Shown in pieces: positions 8,371 to 16,423 of a stretch of 64,000 bases of DNA. The notes under the pieces are model-generated. The model saw nothing but the letters and a program-made list of their open reading frames with translations. It did not search any database and was not told the origin of the DNA. This DNA is from Tectiglobus sp965224045 (GTDB lineage Bacteria > Pseudomonadota > Alphaproteobacteria > Rhizobiales > Hyphomicrobiaceae). Every line of letters starts with the position of its first letter. Positions within the stretch are counted from its first letter, which is position 1. The position numbers were made by a program, and so were the translations under genes. Where the stretch lies: positions 930,001-994,000 of the forward strand of contig CBDCYD010000016.1 in the NCBI GenBank assembly GCA_965224045.1. Direction: 5' to 3'.

Positions 8371-9447
8371 ATGGCCGTTAGTGAAATGAAACCGCCAGTC
8401 GCGAGCACCGGCATTCTTGCCTGGGCAAAAGAGAACCTCTTCGGGACTCTGAGCAACACGCTGATCACCATTGTCATGACCGGGCTCCTGGTGCTGGTGA
8501 TCCCGCCGCTGATCGAGTGGGCGTTCGTCAATGCCGTGTGGATCGCGGACAATGCGGCCTGTCGGGAGGCTACCGGCGCCTGTTGGGGGTTCGTCAACGA
8601 GAAGCATCGATTTATCCTGTTCGGGACCTATCCTTTCGAGGAGCAATGGCGCCCGTTCGTCATGATGGCGATGCTCTTGATCCTGGTGTTGCTGACGTTG
8701 AACACCAACAACTGGGGCCGCTGGCTGTGGATCTCATGGGCGATCGGCCTGCCGGTCATGTACGTCCTGATGCAGGGTGGCATCTTCGGGCTGACGTTCG
8801 TTTCGACCACACAGTGGGGCGGCTTTCCGCTGACTCTCATTTTGTCGGTGTTTGGGATTGTCGCTTCGTTTCCGCTTGCCGTTGCGCTTGCCCTGGGCCG
8901 GCGTTCGAACTTGCCGGCGATCAAGCTCCTTTGTATCGGCTTCATCGAACTCATCCGCGGCGTGCCGCTGATTACGCTGTTGTTCATGGCGAGTTTGATG
9001 ATCAACCTGTTCCTGCCGACGGGCATGAGCTTCGACAAGCTGCTGCGGGCCCAGATTGCCATCATCTTCTTCTCGGCTGCCTATACGGCCGAGGTTATCA
9101 GGGGCGGACTGCAGGCCTTGCCGAAGGGGCAGGAAGAGGCGGCCGACGCGCTTGGCTTGTCCTATTGGTACAAGATGATCTTCGTCATCCTGCCGCAGGC
9201 CTTGAAGCTGGTCATCCCACCGATGATCAACAACTTCATCGGGCTGTTCAAGGACACCACCCTGGTTGCGATCATCGGGCTTTATGACTTCCTGGGTGCC
9301 ATTCGAGCGGCTTCGTCCGACACGCAGTGGCGCATCTTCACGATCGAAGGCCTGGTCTTTGCCGCCGTGATTTACTTCATCTTCTGTTTCGGCATGGCGA
9401 GCTATGGACGGTATCTCGAAGCGCGGTTGAACACCGAGCGTCGGTGA
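8371..9447 (+). CDS. aapM: General L-amino acid ABC transporter permease AapM
   Basis: A 358-residue permease, the second membrane subunit of the Aap system. The EAA loop EEAADALGLSYWYKMIFVI is in the C-terminal third, followed by LPQALKLVIPPMINNFIGLFKDT. Additional features are IELIRGVPLITLLFMASLM and about eight hydrophobic segments. It starts 3 bases after the aapQ stop and is the last gene of the aapPJQM unit. The gene to its right is on the opposite strand, and no clear terminator is visible in the 78 bases between them. Confidence 0.92.
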   Translation: MAVSEMKPPVASTGILAWAKENLFGTLSNTLITIVMTGLLVLVIPPLIEWAFVNAVWIADNAACREATGACWGFVNEKHRFILFGTYPFEEQWRPFVMMAMLLILVLLTLNTNNWGRWLWISWAIGLPVMYVLMQGGIFGLTFVSTTQWGGFPLTLILSVFGIVASFPLAVALALGRRSNLPAIKLLCIGFIELIRGVPLITLLFMASLMINLFLPTGMSFDKLLRAQIAIIFFSAAYTAEVIRGGLQALPKGQEEAADALGLSYWYKMIFVILPQALKLVIPPMINNFIGLFKDTTLVAIIGLYDFLGAIRAASSDTQWRIFTIEGLVFAAVIYFIFCFGMASYGRYLEARLNTERR

Positions 9448-9525
9448 GCCAAGTCAACGGCGCCAAGGCGTACGGCCGGCGGCCGGCCTGCTGAAGGTGG
9501 GCCGAGCCGGGCTGGCTGGGACTTT

Positions 9526-10074
9526 TCAAAGACGGGCGGGCCCGATGTACTGCACGCGTACGCGGGCCGTGCCGTTGCGCACGTAACCCAGCGCATGCGC
9601 CGCGCGCTTCGAGAGGTCGATGATGCGACCGCCAACGAACGGGCCGCGGTCATTGACCCGTACCACGATCTGACGGCCGTTGGAGAGATTGGTCACGCGC
9701 ACCAGCGAAGGCAGCGGTAGCGTCGGGTGGGCGGCGGTCATGCGGTTGTCGCTGAAGGTCTCACCGTTGGCGGTCGGACTGCCGACGAACTCGTTGCCGT
9801 ACCAGGATGCGAGGCCGACCACATCGTAGTTCGGTTGATGCCGGGGCACGTAGGTCTGCCCGCGCACCGTATAGGGGCGACCGAGCTTGTAGGTGCCGCG
9901 GCGCGCATACCCGGCTTGTGATGCAGGCGCCGGGCGCGACGCGGAGCGGTAGCCGTGCGTGCTCGAACTGCGGTGGGAGCACGCGGTCGTGATCACAAGG
10001 CACGTGATAATCGCGGCGATGCTGCGTGCGCTGATCCAAGGACCAGGCGACTCTCGTCCCGCCATCTGCATCAT
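9526..10074 (-). CDS. rlpA: RlpA-like septal ring lytic transglycosylase lipoprotein
   Basis: About 182 residues from ATG 10074 (AAAGGAAG directly before a double ATG); ATG 10107 would add 11 residues. An N-terminal hydrophobic segment ends in ITTAC, a plausible though non-ideal lipobox. The C-terminal double-psi beta-barrel is typical of RlpA: VGLASWYGNEFVGSPTANGE, MTAAHPTLPLPSLVRVTNL, VRVNDRGPFVGGRIIDLSK and AAHALGY, including the catalytic-type acidic Asp in NDRGPF. RlpA proteins cleave naked glycan strands at the septum. No C-terminal SPOR domain is present, as in many alphaproteobacterial members. Confidence 0.9.
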   Translation of the reverse strand: MMQMAGRESPGPWISARSIAAIITCLVITTACSHRSSSTHGYRSASRPAPASQAGYARRGTYKLGRPYTVRGQTYVPRHQPNYDVVGLASWYGNEFVGSPTANGETFSDNRMTAAHPTLPLPSLVRVTNLSNGRQIVVRVNDRGPFVGGRIIDLSKRAAHALGYVRNGTARVRVQYIGPARL

Positions 10075-10521
10075 CTTCCTTTGCCCGTTTTGTTTCCCCT
10101 TGGCCATCCAGCAGGCTGCCCAAGCACCATCTCAAATGAGCGCAAATCACCGAAAACCCTCCCCGGAGGTTGGCCAAGGTAGGCCGTTGCCGCGGGTGGA
10201 CGAGGTGGTGGTTGGCTCGATGGCCGATTAGATCACGTCCGCACCAACACTCAGCAAACACCGGTTTGCAAGATTGAATCGAATTGGGGCAATGCGGTTA
10301 ATGCGTGCGAAGGATGCCTTGTCCACGGATGTTTGCGGTGGCGGTGGGCCAGCCAGACCGGGATTGTTCGGGCGGCGACGGCAAAAAAATCCCGTTCATG
10401 AACCTTTCAGCCACGATCTGCCACTCATTTGCGGGACTAGCGAAGTCCGGCATCGCCGATTGCGGCACGGGCTTGGCGCCATGTTCAACCACACGCCGGT
10501 TGCTCTTGGAGATAAGACCAA
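10075..10521. promoter_or_regulatory. Divergent intergenic region between rlpA and a small exported protein gene
   Basis: About 447 bases without a convincing gene; overlapping open frames here read as out-of-frame noise. It should contain promoters for both flanking genes. A perfect 10-base palindrome, GTTCATGAAC, lies at 10394-10403 downstream of an A-run. No strong -35/-10 pair could be assigned. Confidence 0.4.
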
Positions 10522-10869
10522 ATGTCGATTTCTGCATTATTGCGCATCAACACGGTAGTTGCAGTGCTTGCGGCACCCTTAGGTGTGGCGGCTTTGACCG
10601 GTGCAACGCTGACGGGCGATGCGGCATTGAATGGGGCCGAGGCGGGCTGTCCACGCTACATCACGCACTGGGGCCGGATGAGCCGGTCGCGCTGGATGGC
10701 GAAAAACAATGCCGAGGCCGGTATGGATTGGAAGATCCGCAACCGGCTTGGCGACACGGTGCAGATGATCCGTGGCATTCGCTTCGAGCAATGCAAGAGG
10801 CGCTACCGCCCCTGGGGCGGCCGTCGCTGGCAGTGCCAGACCAGTGCCGTCGTAAACACCTGCTTCTAG
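10522..10869 (+). CDS. Small exported cysteine-containing protein of unknown function
   Basis: 115 residues with an apparent signal peptide (about 1-30: INTVVAVLAAPLGVAALTGA) after a TTGGAGATAAG ribosome site. The mature part contains four cysteines (AGCPRY, FEQCKRR, WQCQTS, NTCF) and is basic and Trp/Arg rich. Even cysteine spacing and export suggest disulphides in the periplasm. I do not recognise a family. Its last residues NTCF end at TAG 10867-10869, and that stop codon is formed by the first bases of a dispersed repeat, so the original C-terminus may have differed. Confidence 0.6.
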   Translation: MSISALLRINTVVAVLAAPLGVAALTGATLTGDAALNGAEAGCPRYITHWGRMSRSRWMAKNNAEAGMDWKIRNRLGDTVQMIRGIRFEQCKRRYRPWGGRRWQCQTSAVVNTCF

Positions 10870-10962
10870 ATCATCGTGCCTCAAGTTGGGACCGCTGTCG
10901 CGGCTCCGACTTAAGGCACAAAGATGATCGCCTTTAAAGAATCGAGCAACTTTCTGCCCTAG
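10866..10962. repeat. Dispersed palindromic repeat, family 1, copy B
   Basis: From CTAGATCATCGTGCC to GAGCAACTTTCTGCCCTAG, a gap-free match of about 84% to 3594-3683. It folds as an imperfect hairpin: TCATC-TGCCT-AAGT-GG pairs with CC-ACTT-AGGCA-GATGA around GCTGTCGC. Its first bases provide the stop codon of the upstream small gene. It abuts a family 2 element directly. Confidence 0.75.
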
Positions 10963-11081
10963 ATCATTTCCGCCTTAGGCGGAATCACACCGCCTGCCCA
11001 CTCCCCCGCCCGGCCGCCCATGCAATCGTGGTTTTGGGCGGCCGGGCGGGGGAGTGGGACGGTTTCAGCTAAACTTGAAAC
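10961..11081. repeat. Dispersed palindromic repeat, family 2, copy A
   Basis: 121 bases from AGATCATTTCCGCC to TTGAAAC, matching 35630-35750 with only 2 differences (about 98%). It contains a small palindrome, TTCCGCCTTAGGCGGAA, and then a long hairpin: CCCACTCCCCCGCCCGGCC with GCCCA at its end pairs with TGGGC plus GGCCGGGCGGGGGAGTGGG, a perfect 24-bp stem around TGCAATCGTGGTTT. The near identity over 24 kb of separation implies recent copying or conversion. Confidence 0.85.
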
Positions 11082-11118
11082 GCCCTCATTCGGAATCGGA
11101 CCGATTCCGAATGAGGGC
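11082..11118. repeat. Perfect 18-bp inverted repeat
   Basis: GCCCTCATTCGGAATCGG (11082-11099), one base, then its exact reverse complement (11101-11118). It follows the family 2 repeat without a gap and is absent after the second family 2 copy at 35750. It may be a third modular element or a strong bidirectional transcription stop between a rightward and a leftward gene. Confidence 0.8.
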
Positions 11119-11220
11119 AGGTTGCTCTAGCCTCCTAACACTGGCTGGAAGGCTACGGCCGGGAAAGCCGTTGCCGTGGCCTTCCGGTCCGCCGTTGCTT
11201 GTGGGGGGCGACCAGTCCGT

Positions 11221-12318
11221 TCATGCGATCCCCGTGACCTCCTCGGCTATCGACAATGCGGCGGTGAGCCCCGGACTTTCAATGCCGAACAGCATCACCA
11301 GCCCCTCCACGCCATGGTCGGCGGGGCCGTGGATCATGAAGTCCGGCACCGGTTCGCCCTCACGATAAAGCTTGGGGCGGATGCCGGTGTAGTCCGGATG
11401 CAGCTTGTCGGCGTCGAGGCTGGGGTAATACGCGCGGATGAACTCGAGGAACTTGGTCAGCTTCGCGGGCTCAAAGCTGTAGTCGAGTGCGTCGATCCAC
11501 TCGATGTCGGGCCCGAATTTGCAGCGCCCGCCGATGTCGACCGTGGCGTGCAGGCCAAGCCATGCCCCTTGCGGCATCGGGTAGATATGGCGCGTGAACG
11601 GTGGCTTACCCGATAGTGCGTAGTACTGGCCCTTGGCGTAGTAGGTGCGCGGCGGGGTGTAGCCGTTGGCGTAGGCCAGCGTGTCGGCCAGGCGTGTTGC
11701 GTGGAGACCGGCGGACGAGATGAGCTTGCGGCAGGTGACCGCGCTTCCATCGGCCAGCTCAATGGCGAAGGCGCCGTTGTCGGAACGGCTCAGGCGCTTG
11801 ACTTCGGACATCAGGGCGATCTGGGCGCCGTAGGCCTCGGCGTGGCCCTGGAGCGTGAGCATGAACTCGTGGCTGTCGATGATCCCGGTCGAGGGTGACA
11901 GCAGAGCACCGAGGCAGCGGACCTCCGGTTCGAGCGCCCTGACATCCTGCGGCGTCAGTTTGACGAGATCTTCAACGCCGTTGGCGGCGGCGGTCTCGCG
12001 GATGGCGTCAAGGCGGGCGACCTGATCATCCGTTGCTGCGACGATCAACTTTCCGCAGCGTTTGTGTTCAACGCCGTTTTCTTCGCAGAACCGATACAGC
12101 ATGTGCTTGCCGTTGACGCAGTGAATCGCGCGGCGGCTTGCTTTCGGGTAATAAATTCCGGCGTGGATGACCTCGCTATTTCGCGAACTGGTCTCGGAAC
12201 CGATCAGGTCGTGCTGTTCAACGACCAGCACCTCGTGGCCGGCAATCGCCAGGGCGCGCGCGATGGCAAGGCCGACAACGCCGGCGCCGATAACGATCGT
12301 CTCTATGTCGGTGCTCAT
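11221..12318 (-). CDS. lhgO: L-2-hydroxyglutarate oxidase LhgO-like FAD oxidoreductase
   Basis: A 365-residue DAO-family flavoprotein. I start it at ATG 12318 (MSTDIETIVIGAGVVGLAIA), because the frame upstream of it crosses the promoter and start of a divergent gene. The FAD dinucleotide motif GAGVVG is at 11-16. SSRNSEVIHAGIYYP, LISSAGLHATRLAD, YYAKGQYYAL and the C-terminal DYTGIRPKL and MLFGIESPGLTAALSIAEEV match the LhgO/YgaF group. These oxidise L-2-hydroxyglutarate to 2-oxoglutarate, feeding electrons to the quinone pool. It is a single-gene unit. Other DAO-family substrates cannot be excluded. Confidence 0.8.
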   Translation of the reverse strand: MSTDIETIVIGAGVVGLAIARALAIAGHEVLVVEQHDLIGSETSSRNSEVIHAGIYYPKASRRAIHCVNGKHMLYRFCEENGVEHKRCGKLIVAATDDQVARLDAIRETAAANGVEDLVKLTPQDVRALEPEVRCLGALLSPSTGIIDSHEFMLTLQGHAEAYGAQIALMSEVKRLSRSDNGAFAIELADGSAVTCRKLISSAGLHATRLADTLAYANGYTPPRTYYAKGQYYALSGKPPFTRHIYPMPQGAWLGLHATVDIGGRCKFGPDIEWIDALDYSFEPAKLTKFLEFIRAYYPSLDADKLHPDYTGIRPKLYREGEPVPDFMIHGPADHGVEGLVMLFGIESPGLTAALSIAEEVTGIA

Positions 12319-12460
12319 TGTGTGTCGCTCGGTCTCAGGTTGCTGTTCAACGCAGTCGAAGTGTTCGCATGCGCGCGGCCAAAGGGCCAGATGCGGCACG
12401 CCGCACGTCGACCGGCCAAGCAGCACTTGTGTATAGGCTTGCGCACCGGTCAATCCGGTG

Positions 12461-12489
12461 TTGCTGTGAACGAAGTAGGAACATATATG
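12461..12489 (+). promoter_or_regulatory. Promoter with LexA (SOS) box for the SbcD/YhaN-like operon
   Basis: TTGCTG (12461-12466), a 17-base spacer and TATATG (12484-12489) form a good sigma-70-type promoter. GAAC-N7-GAAC (12468-12482) lies inside the spacer. This is the reverse complement of GTTC-N7-GTTC, the direct-repeat operator of alphaproteobacterial LexA. Its overlap with the promoter and its position 35 bases before the start of a DNA-repair gene both support a functional SOS box. Confidence 0.75.
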
Positions 12490-12517
12490 TGTCGCGACCC
12501 GTTCGTCGAGAAAGATT

Positions 12518-13645
12518 ATGAGCTTCACGTTCGTGCACAGCGCCGATTGGCACATCGGCAAGGCTTTCGGAGGCTTCGAGGCCGACAAGGCGGCCTTGCT
12601 GCGTGATGCGCGCCGGCGCGCCGTCGAGGCGATCGCATGCGTGGCGCGTGAGCGCGGGGCCAGCCATGTCCTGGTTGCGGGCGATGTCTTTGACAGCGAA
12701 GGTCTGAGCGACGACGTATTGCGGCGCCAGCTGGCATTGTTGAAGGGTGGCGGCGATCTGACCTGGCATCTCCTTCCCGGCAACCACGACCCCGATCGCG
12801 AGCATGGTGTGTGGGCACGCCTTGCCGCTTTCAGCCTGCCCGACAACGTCATTGTTCATCGCCGCGCCGAGCCTGTCGATATCGCGCCGCGGGTCACGCT
12901 GTGGCCGGCGCCGTTGGGTGCGCGCCATGTCGAACAGGATCCGACACACTGGTTCGCCACGGCTGCACGGCGTGACGATGCCACCGTCATCGGGCTTGCA
13001 CACGGGCCGGTCTCCGGTTTTGGCGGCGAGGGCGGCAGCGCGGGCCTGATCGACGCCGGTCGGGCGGCTGCAAGCGGACTTGACTATCTGGCGCTAGGCG
13101 ACTGGCACGGTGCGCGGGAAGTCAACGCGCGCAGCTGGTACAGCGGGACGCCTGAGGCGACCGGGTTTGTGGACAATGACGCCGGCCATGTTCTCGTGGT
13201 TACGCTCGATGCGCCCGGTGCCGAACCATCGGTCGAGAAGGTGGCGACCGGTCACTTCGCCTGGCGCCGTTTGGCGCTGGATGTGCGCCCGACCGAGACG
13301 GCGGATGCGGTTGTCGAACACCTCGATTGCGATGGGCAATCGGCGCGGGAGCTTGTGCGGCTGGTGTTGTCGGGAAGCACTACGCTTGGCGGGCAGGCGG
13401 ACCTGCGGGCGCATCTCGATGCATTGGCGCCGTCCTATTTCGACCTCACGGTCAGGTGGGACGGATTGAGCGTCGTGATGGACGGCAATGGCGAGGAGTT
13501 CTTGAACTCGCCGGAGGTTGCGGAAATTGCAGCGCGTCTTGCCGTGGCCGCCCGGGATACAGCCGACCAAAGCGGGGATGGCGAGGTGGCGCAGCGCGCC
13601 TTGCACCTGCTCGGTGGTTTTGCCCACATGACGCGGGGTGGCTAG
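12518..13645 (+). CDS. SbcD/YhaO-like DNA repair metallophosphoesterase
   Basis: A 375-residue calcineurin-like nuclease subunit. All metal-binding motifs are present: D10-x-H12 (HSADWHIG), GDVFD (55-59), GNHD (88-91), a His in LAHGP (162) and GDWHG (194-198). Proteins of this type (SbcD, Mre11, YhaO) are Mn-dependent nucleases that process DNA ends with an SMC-like ATPase partner. The next gene, 5 bases downstream, encodes such a partner. The fold and pairing resemble YhaO-YhaN more than canonical SbcCD, since the nuclease is shorter and the partner is about 890 residues. An apparent LexA box precedes it. Confidence 0.85.
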   Translation: MSFTFVHSADWHIGKAFGGFEADKAALLRDARRRAVEAIACVARERGASHVLVAGDVFDSEGLSDDVLRRQLALLKGGGDLTWHLLPGNHDPDREHGVWARLAAFSLPDNVIVHRRAEPVDIAPRVTLWPAPLGARHVEQDPTHWFATAARRDDATVIGLAHGPVSGFGGEGGSAGLIDAGRAAASGLDYLALGDWHGAREVNARSWYSGTPEATGFVDNDAGHVLVVTLDAPGAEPSVEKVATGHFAWRRLALDVRPTETADAVVEHLDCDGQSARELVRLVLSGSTTLGGQADLRAHLDALAPSYFDLTVRWDGLSVVMDGNGEEFLNSPEVAEIAARLAVAARDTADQSGDGEVAQRALHLLGGFAHMTRGG

Positions 13646-13650
13646 ACCGG

Positions 13651-16314
13651 ATGCAGCTCGAAGCACTCAGGTTGCGGGAAGTGGGCCCGTTTTCCAACGG
13701 CGTCGTCGTTGACGGTATGGCGCCGGGTCTCAACCTGCTCGCAGCGCCCAATGAGCGCGGCAAGTCGACATTGTTCCAAGCCTTGCGGGTGTTGTTCACC
13801 GAGACCTACACGGCCGGCAACAAGACGGTGCGCAGCTTGCGCCCGCATGCCGGCGGAGCGCCCCTGATTGCGTGTGAGTTTCGTCTCGATGATACCCGCT
13901 GGGCGCTGACCAAGCAGTATCTTGCCGGGCGCCGCGCCGAGCTTCGCGAAATCGATGGCCGGCGAATCTACCGTGGAGCGGACGTGGAAACGGCGCTCGC
14001 AGACATACTCGCTGCTGCCAACGTGGCGACCGGTGCCAGCGGCGTTCTCTGGGTCGCCCAAGGGGCAGGCTTTGCGCAGCCCGAGGTCGATCAACACACG
14101 CGGACGTCGATCACGCGCCTGGTTCAACACGAAGCGGAGGCGGCATCGGGCGGCGCGCAACTGGCCGCAATCCACGACCTGGTGCTACGTGATCTCGAAG
14201 CTCTGGTTACGAGAAAAAGCCGCAGGGCAAAGGCCGGCAGTCGCTATTTCGAAGCGCAGCAGTTTGCTGCCGAGATCGACAAAGCACTCACTGAGGCCGA
14301 ACAACGTGAAGCAGCCAGTCGCGAACGGGTCGGCAGGCTGGCAGAGATCCGCCGTCAGCTTGCAAAGCTGCAAGATCCGGACACGCGCGATGCGCGCCGC
14401 AAGCGTGTGTCGGAGCTTGCTGACCAGCAGTCCGAAATCGCGCGTGCGCGTGCCCGGATCGATGTTTTCGATGCGCAATTGGCGGGATTGAAAGCGGACG
14501 ACAGAGCCGCCGCTGAGCGCTTGCAGCAATTCGACGACGCGATCGCGGCGGAACGCCGGTTGCGCGCCAGTCTGAAACAGGCGGCCGCCGCGCTCGGATC
14601 TGCGCAGGCAGCGCTGCCGCTCAGCGAAGCGCGCCTGGATGAGGCGCGGCAACGCAATGCTGCGCTCAAGGAACAGCGTGAGCGCATGCAGGCAGCGCGC
14701 ACTGCGGCCGAGCGGGCTGCACGCCGGCAGGAGGTGGCCAACCGCGTGCGCGGTCTACGCCGTCGGTTGGTGGACGCCAAGCGTGTTCAAGTGGACATCA
14801 CGCACAGTGATAAGCAGCTCGAGGCGCTGAAAATAGACGAGGACGGACTGCGCGAGATCCAGGGTCTGAACAGTGCGCTGGCGGCGCTCACCGCCCGACT
14901 CGAGGCGGCAGCGCCGCGCATCGAGGTATGCTACGAGGCGGGCCGGAGCGGGGTGTTCCTCAGGGATGGCGCAGCTGTTCCCGATGGTCATGAAATCGTG
15001 GTGGAGCGCGAGACCATATTGACGGTGCCGGGAACTGGCGAAATCCACATTCGGCCGGGGCGGGCGGAGGATGGCAGTGATCCGGTTGCAGAGCGCAATC
15101 GCGTCGCATCCGAGCTATCCGCGGCGCTGGCGAGATGCTCCGCCAATTCACCCGAGGCTGCGGAAGCGGCCATGGACGAAAAACGCACGTTACTAGCGAA
15201 GCGTGAAAGCGCAGCAGTGCGCCTTGCGACGCTTGCACCGGACGGCGTTGCAGCTCTGAGCGCCGAGATTTCAAAGGTCGAGCAAGAGCTCTCGAAGCTG
15301 GGCGATGAGATTGACGTCATCGGCGATGGCCTGCAGGCAGCCTTCGATGAGGCTGCGTGGACCGAGGTCAACACCGCGCTGGCCAAATGTGATCGCGACC
15401 TGGAAAGCATCCGAGAGACGGTCACCGAACAAACGACGTTGGTGTCGAAACTGACCGCCGAGTGCCGTGGTGTGGAAATCCGGCTTGGTGAACTCGAGGC
15501 GCGGTTGCCCGGTGACGCCGCAGGGCGAAACGCTCACCGCGACGAGTTGAGGGTTGCGGCGCAGGATACGGCGGGGCGGCTCAACGATGTCCTGCGTCAG
15601 CGGGCGGCGTGGCACGAAAAAGTTCCCGACGAGAAGACAGCGGCCGGTCTTGGCGCTGAGCTGGAGCAGTTGAGACAGGCCGAGCAAACCGAGGCTGCCA
15701 GCATCATGCGATTGCGCGAAGAAGCGCGGATGCTTGAAGGTGCGCTAGCGCGCGATTTCGAGGACGGCGTCGCCGGTCAGGCTGCGCTCCTGCGCGAGCA
15801 GGCAGATGCGGCACGCGACCGGCTAAGGGATATCGAGCTGGATGTTGCCGCGCTCGAATTGCTGGCACGGGAACTGGGTACAGCGCGGCAGCGGCGCAGT
15901 GCCGAAGTCACGCAGCCACTCGTGCGTCGCATTTCCCACCTTGCCCAACAGGTTTTGCCAGCCGCCGAGTTTACCGTGGGCGACAGCCTGGCCGTCACGC
16001 AAGTTGCGCGTGATGGGGCGGCGGAGGAGATCGCGGTCCTGAGCGCGGGCACGTGTGAGCAGATCAGCGTGTTGTCGCGACTGGCTCTGGCCGACGTCCT
16101 TGCCGAGGGCGGACAGACACTTCCTGTTCTGCTCGATGATCCGCTCGTGTTTTGCGATGACGAACGGCTGGGCGCGATGTTCGAACTTTTGGCGGAGGCA
16201 GCCGAGCGTCGCCAGATCATCGTCCTCAGTTGTCATGCGCGGAGCTTTGCACCGCTTGTCAGCGCGTGTGGGGCGGCGCCTCTGGAGTTTGCTGCGTGGG
16301 ACGGCACGGCATGA
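13651..16314 (+). CDS. SMC-like ATPase, YhaN/SbcC-type partner of the nuclease
   Basis: An 887-residue ATPase starting at ATG 13651 (MQLEALRLREVGPF); the same frame is open further upstream but there it overlaps the nuclease gene. Walker A APNERGKST is at 32-40. Long coiled-coil regions rich in Ala, Glu, Arg and Leu fill most of 180-780. The ABC-type signature VLSAGTCEQISVLSRLALA and Walker B TLPVLLDDPLVF are near the C-terminus, with the D-loop region DERL after them. I see no CxxC zinc hook at the coil apex, unlike SbcC/Rad50, which fits the YhaN group. It probably tethers DNA ends for the upstream nuclease. Confidence 0.85.
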   Translation: MQLEALRLREVGPFSNGVVVDGMAPGLNLLAAPNERGKSTLFQALRVLFTETYTAGNKTVRSLRPHAGGAPLIACEFRLDDTRWALTKQYLAGRRAELREIDGRRIYRGADVETALADILAAANVATGASGVLWVAQGAGFAQPEVDQHTRTSITRLVQHEAEAASGGAQLAAIHDLVLRDLEALVTRKSRRAKAGSRYFEAQQFAAEIDKALTEAEQREAASRERVGRLAEIRRQLAKLQDPDTRDARRKRVSELADQQSEIARARARIDVFDAQLAGLKADDRAAAERLQQFDDAIAAERRLRASLKQAAAALGSAQAALPLSEARLDEARQRNAALKEQRERMQAARTAAERAARRQEVANRVRGLRRRLVDAKRVQVDITHSDKQLEALKIDEDGLREIQGLNSALAALTARLEAAAPRIEVCYEAGRSGVFLRDGAAVPDGHEIVVERETILTVPGTGEIHIRPGRAEDGSDPVAERNRVASELSAALARCSANSPEAAEAAMDEKRTLLAKRESAAVRLATLAPDGVAALSAEISKVEQELSKLGDEIDVIGDGLQAAFDEAAWTEVNTALAKCDRDLESIRETVTEQTTLVSKLTAECRGVEIRLGELEARLPGDAAGRNAHRDELRVAAQDTAGRLNDVLRQRAAWHEKVPDEKTAAGLGAELEQLRQAEQTEAASIMRLREEARMLEGALARDFEDGVAGQAALLREQADAARDRLRDIELDVAALELLARELGTARQRRSAEVTQPLVRRISHLAQQVLPAAEFTVGDSLAVTQVARDGAAEEIAVLSAGTCEQISVLSRLALADVLAEGGQTLPVLLDDPLVFCDDERLGAMFELLAEAAERRQIIVLSCHARSFAPLVSACGAAPLEFAAWDGTA

Positions 16315-16423
16315 TGATGATGCGCCTTGAACCGCATATTTGCGCCTGAGATGCAGCCGTCGCGCCGGTGTGCGGCCAATGGCGGTGGCCGGCTGGTCAC
16401 CGCAATCGACTCGTCAATTCGAC

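Noticed and set aside
9448..9525. Terminator between aapM and rlpA
   Set aside because: The GGCCGGC-rich stretch can fold, but there is no T-tract and the pairing is ambiguous.
10394..10408. Possible LexA box GTTC-N7-TTTC
   Set aside because: One half-site is mismatched, and neither neighbouring gene is related to DNA repair.
10305..10937. 210-codon plus-strand open frame
   Set aside because: It overlaps the small exported protein gene and a repeat; the signal peptide and ribosome site support the other frame.
12319..12852. Upstream extension of the LhgO-like gene by 178 residues on the minus strand
   Set aside because: The extension covers the promoter, SOS box and first third of the divergent nuclease gene; the FAD motif begins right after ATG 12318.
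13327..13650. Upstream extension of the YhaN-like ATPase
   Set aside because: It lies wholly inside the nuclease gene in another frame; the conserved N-terminus begins at ATG 13651.
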